Positions 59,742 to 64,000 of a stretch of 64,000 nucleotides of DNA are shown in pieces. The DNA lies in contig HG799472.1 of the NCBI GenBank assembly GCA_000531095.1, positions 44,126-108,125 of the forward strand, given 5' to 3'. Source of the DNA: Gemmata massiliana (GTDB lineage Bacteria; Planctomycetota; Planctomycetia; Gemmatales; Gemmataceae). Positions within the stretch are counted from its first letter, which is position 1. Every line of letters begins with the position of its first letter. The position numbers and the translations under genes are program-made. The notes beneath the pieces are model-generated. The model was not told the DNA's origin, did not search any database, and worked only from the letters and a program-made list of their open reading frames with translations.

Positions 59742-59801
59742 TCCTGGGGCCGCGGGCGGCTCGCTAAAATGTGCTGGCAAGATGCCCGCGGTCCCAGGGG
59801 A
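59742..59801. terminator. Hairpin between convergent genes
   Basis: Arms 59742-59757 and 59784-59801 pair over 15-16 bases around a 26-base loop (TCCTGGGGCCGCGGGC and its complement with one mismatch). It fills the 71-base gap between the amidohydrolase gene and the ACT-like gene. Confidence 0.7.
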
Positions 59802-59803
59802 AA

Positions 59804-60295
59804 CTACTCGCTCAAATCGCTTTCAGTAAACAGCGTGAACCCCTGAGCCTCCAGTGCGGGGGCCGCGCTCTCGAAGTCGTCCACGTACACCGCGATGGCC
59901 GTGTTGCCCAGCGGCCCGACCCCGATCAGTAGCGGGTACATGTAGCAGATGTTGATTTCGGCGCTGAGGAGCGCCTTCGTGATCGTCAGCAGCGGGCGGT
60001 CGTCGTCGGGCAACTTCACCACGAGCAAGTCGCTCTCGGTGAACGCGAACTTCGCGGACGTGAGGATCTCGTACCCGCGCTCGTAATCGCTCGGTACGAG
60101 CCGGATGATCGCGCAGTCGGCCGTTTCTACCACGGTCAGCGACACGACGCGCACGTCGGTCTGCTCGAAGCGCCGAACGAGGTCGAGCAGCGCGCCCATG
60201 CGGTTCGAGAGGAACACGTTGAACTGCCGCACGCTCGGCCACCCGCGTGCCTTCGCGGTATCGAACTCTATGTTGGCTTCATCGCCGAAGCTCAT
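59804..60295 (-). CDS. ACT-like domain protein
   Basis: The 163-residue product reads SVRQFNVFLSNRMGALLDLVRRFEQTDVRVVSLTVVETAD and then a second, weaker unit (LLVVKLPDDDRPLLTITKALLSAEINICYMYPLL). The NRMGALLDLV turn is the classical ACT amino-acid-binding loop. It probably senses an amino acid or acts as a regulatory subunit. The ATG at 60295 follows AGGAG five bases upstream; the longer frame to 60427 is rejected. It stands alone. Confidence 0.78.
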   Translation of the reverse strand: MSFGDEANIEFDTAKARGWPSVRQFNVFLSNRMGALLDLVRRFEQTDVRVVSLTVVETADCAIIRLVPSDYERGYEILTSAKFAFTESDLLVVKLPDDDRPLLTITKALLSAEINICYMYPLLIGVGPLGNTAIAVYVDDFESAAPALEAQGFTLFTESDLSE

Positions 60296-60478
60296 CGAAG
60301 CTCCTGCCCGCGGTCTCGGCGGGCGTGTGCAAAGATTTGTACAGAGTGAGTTTACCGGCTGCGAAGGGGGCGGGTCAACGGAACTGCGCCGGTGTGTGGG
60401 CGGAGGCGGGCCGGAGTTGCGCAACAATCAATCCGCGTGGCGCCTTCCGTTCGAGACTCGGCGCGCCCGGGCGGGTGG

Positions 60479-61999
60479 TTACGCACCGAGATCGGGTTGT
60501 ACCAATTTTGCCGGTTGGCCAGCGCGAGTGAGGATCGCTTCCGCCGCGAGGTAGCCGCTGCGTACCGCTCCCTCCATCGTCGCGGGCCAACCGGTCGCGG
60601 TCCAGTCGCCCGCCACAGCAAGGTTTGCGATCGGAGACGCTTGCACCGGGCGCCACTGATCGATTCCCGGTACCGCACTGAACGTCGCAGTATGCTCCGT
60701 CACCACCTTCGCGCGGAGTAACTTCGCTGCACCGATCGGCGGGAACACGCGCCCGAGTTCCTCCACGATTCGTCGTTGAATTTCGTCGCGCCCGAGCCCC
60801 TTCAGGTCGCGCGCGGCACTAACCACCACTTGCAGATAGAACTCGCCCGGTGCGACCTCCCCGCGATCGAACACCCACTGCCCCAGGCAGTCGATCAGGA
60901 CCGCGTGCGGCAGTTTCATCGTGGCCCGGTCGAACCACAAATGGACGCTAGTAATCGGGGACGCGGTGAGGTTCTTCACGTTGCCGAAGTACGGCTCGCG
61001 CGCGACCAAGTCTTCGGGCAGCAGATCGGCAACGCGATCGAACGGCACCGCTAAAACGTACCAGTCGGCGGAAAGGGTCGAACCGTCGCGCAGTTCGACG
61101 CCCCGGATACCTACCCCCTTCCCTTCAGGGAGGGGAGAGGGAAGAGGTTGTGTCTGCAACCCCTCCCCAACCCCTCCCCTAAACGGAGAGGGGCTTAAAA
61201 TCAGTGCTTGCGGCGCAGACGCCTGTGTATTTGGTTCGGTTCCCCCTTCCTTCTTAGGGAAGGGAGTTAGGGGGTTAGGTTCCCCAACAATCAGCCGTTT
61301 CACCCCGGCGTTCTCTCGCACTTCGACATTATGTACAGTAAACCACGCGCGCAGTTCATCCCCGTAGAGCCGACCGAGCGGCACCGTTGGGACGTGAACG
61401 GTGAACCCGTCGCGGTGCCGCACGAACCCGTCGCGGAACACCTTGCGCGCGTACTTCAGCCCCACGCGGTCCACGGTTTCGTTCAGCGCGCTCGTCAGCA
61501 CGATCGCCCAGAAGCGCTCGATGGTGCGATCGTTCTGGCGGTGCGCCCACAACCACGGCAACAGCGGCGGGTCCGCGTCCGGGTGCTCCGCGAGCATCCG
61601 CACCAAGCCGTAGCCCACCCGGAGCTTGTCCAGCGGCGTGAGGTAGTGCGCGCCCGTGAGCGCGCGGCCGAGGTGAAAAGGGGCCGGCCAGGGGTCGGCT
61701 TTGAACACGCTCGTTCGACGGTCCGGTGTGACGAAGTAGAGTTTCGGTTGTGGTGCGAGGAGGTAATCGACGCCGACGGTGCGGAGGAAGTGTGCGAGGT
61801 TTGTGCAGCACCCCATACTGACGTGCTGGCACGCATCCACCATCTGGCCCGTCGCGGGGTCGACGAACGACCCGGCGCGCCCGCCGAGCCGCCCGCGCGA
61901 TTCGAGCACCGTAACCCGGATCCCGTGTTGCGCCAGTCCCGCGGCGGCGGCCAGCCCCGCGAGCCCACCTCCGACCACGACCGCGGTCCCCGTCGCCAT
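60479..61999 (-). CDS. hpnE: Hydroxysqualene dehydroxylase with inserted element
   Basis: HpnE is a flavoprotein that reduces hydroxysqualene to squalene. The 506-residue product has the FAD motif AVVVGGGLAGLAAAAGLAQHG and a RLGGRAGSF follow-on. The C-terminal segment LAVAGDWTATGWPATMEGAVRSGYLAA is typical of HpnE/phytoene-desaturase-like enzymes. Residues about 238-297 (NPLTPFPKKEGG...LPEGKGVGI) read in frame through a palindromic element and should be absent in relatives. The ATG at 61999 shares one base with the hpnD stop (TAATG), so translation is coupled. Squalene feeds sterols or hopanoids; Gemmata is known to make sterols. Confidence 0.85.
   Translation of the reverse strand: MATGTAVVVGGGLAGLAAAAGLAQHGIRVTVLESRGRLGGRAGSFVDPATGQMVDACQHVSMGCCTNLAHFLRTVGVDYLLAPQPKLYFVTPDRRTSVFKADPWPAPFHLGRALTGAHYLTPLDKLRVGYGLVRMLAEHPDADPPLLPWLWAHRQNDRTIERFWAIVLTSALNETVDRVGLKYARKVFRDGFVRHRDGFTVHVPTVPLGRLYGDELRAWFTVHNVEVRENAGVKRLIVGEPNPLTPFPKKEGGTEPNTQASAPQALILSPSPFRGGVGEGLQTQPLPSPLPEGKGVGIRGVELRDGSTLSADWYVLAVPFDRVADLLPEDLVAREPYFGNVKNLTASPITSVHLWFDRATMKLPHAVLIDCLGQWVFDRGEVAPGEFYLQVVVSAARDLKGLGRDEIQRRIVEELGRVFPPIGAAKLLRAKVVTEHTATFSAVPGIDQWRPVQASPIANLAVAGDWTATGWPATMEGAVRSGYLAAEAILTRAGQPAKLVQPDLGA
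61110..61285. repeat. Palindromic element inside coding sequence, copy 3
   Basis: Three adjoining C-rich/G-rich mini-hairpins lie at 61110-61150, 61157-61200 and 61233-61285. They are built on TACCCCCTTCCCTTCAGGGAGG, ACCCCTCCCCTAAACGG and TTCCCCCTTCCTTCTTAGGG type cores. They are related to copies 1 and 2 but arranged as a composite. The hpnE reading frame remains open across all of them. Confidence 0.82.
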
Positions 62000-62970
62000 T
62001 ACAGCCAGCCCCACTTCACGAAGTACCCGGACCCGCAGACGAACAGTTTGCGCCACTTGGGCACGCGCACGCGCCGGGTGAACACGTCGTAATCGTTCCG
62101 CTCGATCTCGTCCAGCAAGCCGCGATAAGTGCCGTGCATGACGTGGAAGATCGCGCGCCCCTCGGCCGAGAGTAACGGCAGAAGCGCGGCGCCACGCCGA
62201 TAGTATTCGCGCGTGCGGGCGATCTGGAACCGCATCATCGCGCGGAAGTTTTCGCCCGCGGCGGGGTCGCGCCACCGCTCCGGCGGGCACCCGAACCGCG
62301 CGAGTTCGTCAGCCGGCAAGTACACGCGGTCGCGGGCGTAATCTTCGGCGAGGTCGCGCAGGATGTTCGTGAGCTGGAACGCGATCCCGGCCGCTTCCGC
62401 GCTGGGCTCAGTTTCGCAGGCCGATACCCCAGGCTGATTTCCCCAAATGCGAACGCACGCGAGCCCAACCGCCGACGCCACGCGGTAGCAGTACGGGTAC
62501 AGGTCCGCGAACGTCCCCATCCGCACCGGTTCGGTATCGGTTTCCATGCCGTCGATGGCGTCGAACAGGTACTGGGGCGGAATGTTGAACCGGCGCACGG
62601 TCTGCACAAGCGCCGGGTGAATCGGGTGGGTAAAATCTCCCGCGAGCGCGGCACGCAGGCTCTCTCGCCACGCGGCAAGTTTCTTGCGCGCTACGGCGCC
62701 AGCCATTTTGCAGCACGCATCAGATTTCTGAGCGGTGTCGGCCGGTTCGTCGGCGAGATCGTCCGTCGCCCGCATGTAGGCGTACAGGGCGTACATCGCG
62801 TCGCGCTTGGCAGGTCCGAGCAGGCGGAACGCGAATGGAAAGGAACTGTTCGCAGCAGACGTGATCGCGCGACACGCGGCGAACGACGCACGAAGGGCCG
62901 AGGGGGAACGGGGGCGGGCCGCGAGCAAGCGCCCCGGCCCGGTCTCGAACGTGTTGGTTTCGCCCCTCAT
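61999..62970 (-). CDS. hpnD: Presqualene diphosphate synthase (squalene/phytoene synthase family)
   Basis: This trans-isoprenyl synthase couples two farnesyl diphosphates to presqualene diphosphate. The 323-residue product has the two Asp-rich metal motifs: YMRATDDLADEPAD and NILRDLAEDYARDRVYLP. ALYAYMR and FDAIDGMETD mark the family. The hpnE gene starts at its stop codon, which supports hpnD over hpnC or a plain phytoene synthase. The ATG at 62970 gives a 30-residue lead before the fold starts; a later start is possible. The hpnC partner is not in the window. Confidence 0.85.
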   Translation of the reverse strand: MRGETNTFETGPGRLLAARPRSPSALRASFAACRAITSAANSSFPFAFRLLGPAKRDAMYALYAYMRATDDLADEPADTAQKSDACCKMAGAVARKKLAAWRESLRAALAGDFTHPIHPALVQTVRRFNIPPQYLFDAIDGMETDTEPVRMGTFADLYPYCYRVASAVGLACVRIWGNQPGVSACETEPSAEAAGIAFQLTNILRDLAEDYARDRVYLPADELARFGCPPERWRDPAAGENFRAMMRFQIARTREYYRRGAALLPLLSAEGRAIFHVMHGTYRGLLDEIERNDYDVFTRRVRVPKWRKLFVCGSGYFVKWGWL

Positions 62971-63004
62971 CCTTGGCCCTTCGCCGTCGCGCCCTTCGGC
63001 GATG

Positions 63005-64000
63005 TTACTGGCCCAAGTTCACCCGAACGCGCTGACCGACGCGAAGTGGGGGCTTGCCCGCTGGGGATGCGTCGGTGATGTCGATGACGGCCTCGATCAC
63101 GCGCGTGTCGTTACCGATGAGGTTCTCCGCGTTGGCGCGCTTCGGGAGGAACGTTTTGCCGATGTCACGCACGGTGCCCGTGTAGGTAAGTTTCGCATCA
63201 CTGTGGTCCGAGATCGTGACCTGCTTGCCGATCCGGTCGTTACCGACACGGTGGGCGAACTCGGCCTCCACTTCAGCACGAACGACGCGCGGACCGGCCG
63301 GGATGAGCCACAGCGCCGGCGTCCGCGTGCTAATACCGAGCGTGGCGCCGGGGCTGATCGACACTTGTTCCACGGTCCCGGCCGTCTTCGCTTTCACCAC
63401 ACACAGGTCCACAACGACCTGAGCCCGTGCGAGCTCCTTTTGGGCCTGATTCACCGCGGCCTCGGCCTGCTCGACCGGTATCTGAGTGTCGACCGCTTCG
63501 AGCGCCTTGAGTTTGGCCTTTTCCACTTCCAGCTCGTTGTACGCGGCCGTGTACTTGTTCTCCGCTTCGGCGTAAGTCGGGTCGATGCTCAACTTCGCCG
63601 GCCACTCTTCCGGCGGAATCGTATTCCGTCTGTAAGAATCCTCTAGATTTTTCTTGACGATCTTGTCGCGGTAATTGACAACATCTCGCGCCCGGCGTTC
63701 GAGGGCCTCGACACCCTGTTTCATCACTTCAATGTTCCGAACGTGCCGCTTCTTCCCTTCTTTGGCCTCGGCCACTTTCGTCTCGGCGAGCGTGACCGCG
63801 GCTTTCGCGCTATCGACCGTCGCCTGCTGGAGTGTCGCGTCGAAGGCGTAAAGCGGTTGATCGACCTTGACGTCTTCGTGCTCTTTGACGAACACCTTCA
63901 GTACGGTACCCGACTGCAGTACCGGGGGGAGACCGTAAGAAACCGGCGGCGGGTCCGTGTCCACCGTCCCGAGGACGATCGTCCCTGCGCCCCCGCGCGG
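63005..64000 (-). CDS. HlyD/RND-type periplasmic adaptor, N-terminus outside window
   Basis: The frame is open to the right edge, so the signal or anchor lies beyond the window. At least 319 residues are visible. They comprise a lipoyl-like half (SGTVLKVFVKEHEDVKVDQPLYAFD), a long coiled coil (ATVDSAKAAVTLAETKVAEAKEG... and ALEAVDTQIPVEQAEAAVNQAQKELARAQVV), the second lipoyl half (AGTVEQVSISPGATLGIST), and a beta-barrel domain ending RVGQRVRVNL. This is the order of membrane-fusion proteins that link an inner-membrane pump to an outer-membrane channel. The pump genes should lie to the right. A GTG at 63964 could mimic a start but is internal. Confidence 0.8.
   Translation of the reverse strand, partial: PRGGAGTIVLGTVDTDPPPVSYGLPPVLQSGTVLKVFVKEHEDVKVDQPLYAFDATLQQATVDSAKAAVTLAETKVAEAKEGKKRHVRNIEVMKQGVEALERRARDVVNYRDKIVKKNLEDSYRRNTIPPEEWPAKLSIDPTYAEAENKYTAAYNELEVEKAKLKALEAVDTQIPVEQAEAAVNQAQKELARAQVVVDLCVVKAKTAGTVEQVSISPGATLGISTRTPALWLIPAGPRVVRAEVEAEFAHRVGNDRIGKQVTISDHSDAKLTYTGTVRDIGKTFLPKRANAENLIGNDTRVIEAVIDITDASPAGKPPLRVGQRVRVNLGQ

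Overview
The window looks like a chromosomal segment of a planctomycete of the family Gemmataceae (Gemmata or a close relative). The call rests on protein content: two DUF1559 prepilin-like proteins, a TIGR02996 'repeat-companion' protein with leucine-rich repeats, a planctomycete/verrucomicrobial/chlamydial small basic protein (TIGR04137 type), DUF1800+DUF1501 and DUF1549/DUF1553 exported proteins, a histone H1-like Lys/Ala/Pro-rich protein, an HU protein with an H1-like tail, and HpnD/HpnE squalene-pathway genes. Base composition is high-GC throughout, with AT-richer intergenic pockets near 14.7-15.1, 26.4-26.6, 30.0-30.2, 38.7-38.95 and 56.1-56.5 kb. I saw no rRNA, tRNA, CRISPR array, transposase or phage genes.

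Layout. 0-8.3 kb: fabH, two YkgJ-type Cys-cluster proteins, small lipoproteins, a DUF1559 pilin-like protein, a PQQ-type beta-propeller, an H1-like protein and Dps. 8.3-15 kb: a large nested inverted repeat, a small HEPN-like protein, a TPR/EF-hand protein, a two-frame (probably frameshifted) gene, the small basic protein, a FolK-SDR fusion and a second DUF1559 protein. 15-24 kb: a three-gene overlapping operon (unknown, HEPN-like, ATP-grasp), an Hsp70-family ATPase, a fused membrane-protein/spermidine-synthase gene broken by a frameshift, an RlmI-type methyltransferase and a response regulator. 24-31.6 kb: an HDAC-superfamily deacetylase, a zinc-ribbon membrane protein, HU, a WD40 protein, a solo secretin-like protein, a Gly-rich protein, a long CsrA and a YHS-type protein. 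31.8-40.5 kb: DUF1800/DUF1501 pair, a DUF3352-like protein, a CE15-like esterase and a TIGR02996/LRR protein. 40.5-55 kb: two GT-C-type membrane glycosyltransferases, both carrying inserted palindromic elements; two giant exported/membrane proteins; DUF1549/DUF1553. 55-64 kb: VapBC, a helix-hairpin-helix protein, two ACT-like proteins, a tandem amidohydrolase, the hpnE-hpnD operon, and an HlyD-type adaptor running off the right edge.

The most notable structure is not a gene. Palindromic C-rich/G-rich elements sit inside three coding sequences (41.0, 43.1 and 61.1 kb). In two they stay in frame and would add about 60 residues to the protein; in one the frame changes across the element and the gene is split. 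Five of the six frames of their core are free of stop codons. Separately, most convergent gene junctions hold a hairpin, from 22-bp tetraloop terminators to nested inverted repeats of 100-350 bp built from recurring modules. Other leads are the FolK-SDR fusion whose SDR half lacks the catalytic Ser and Tyr, the HEPN/ATP-grasp operon, and a cluster of homopolymer-type indels at 44.76-44.88 kb that breaks a giant gene.
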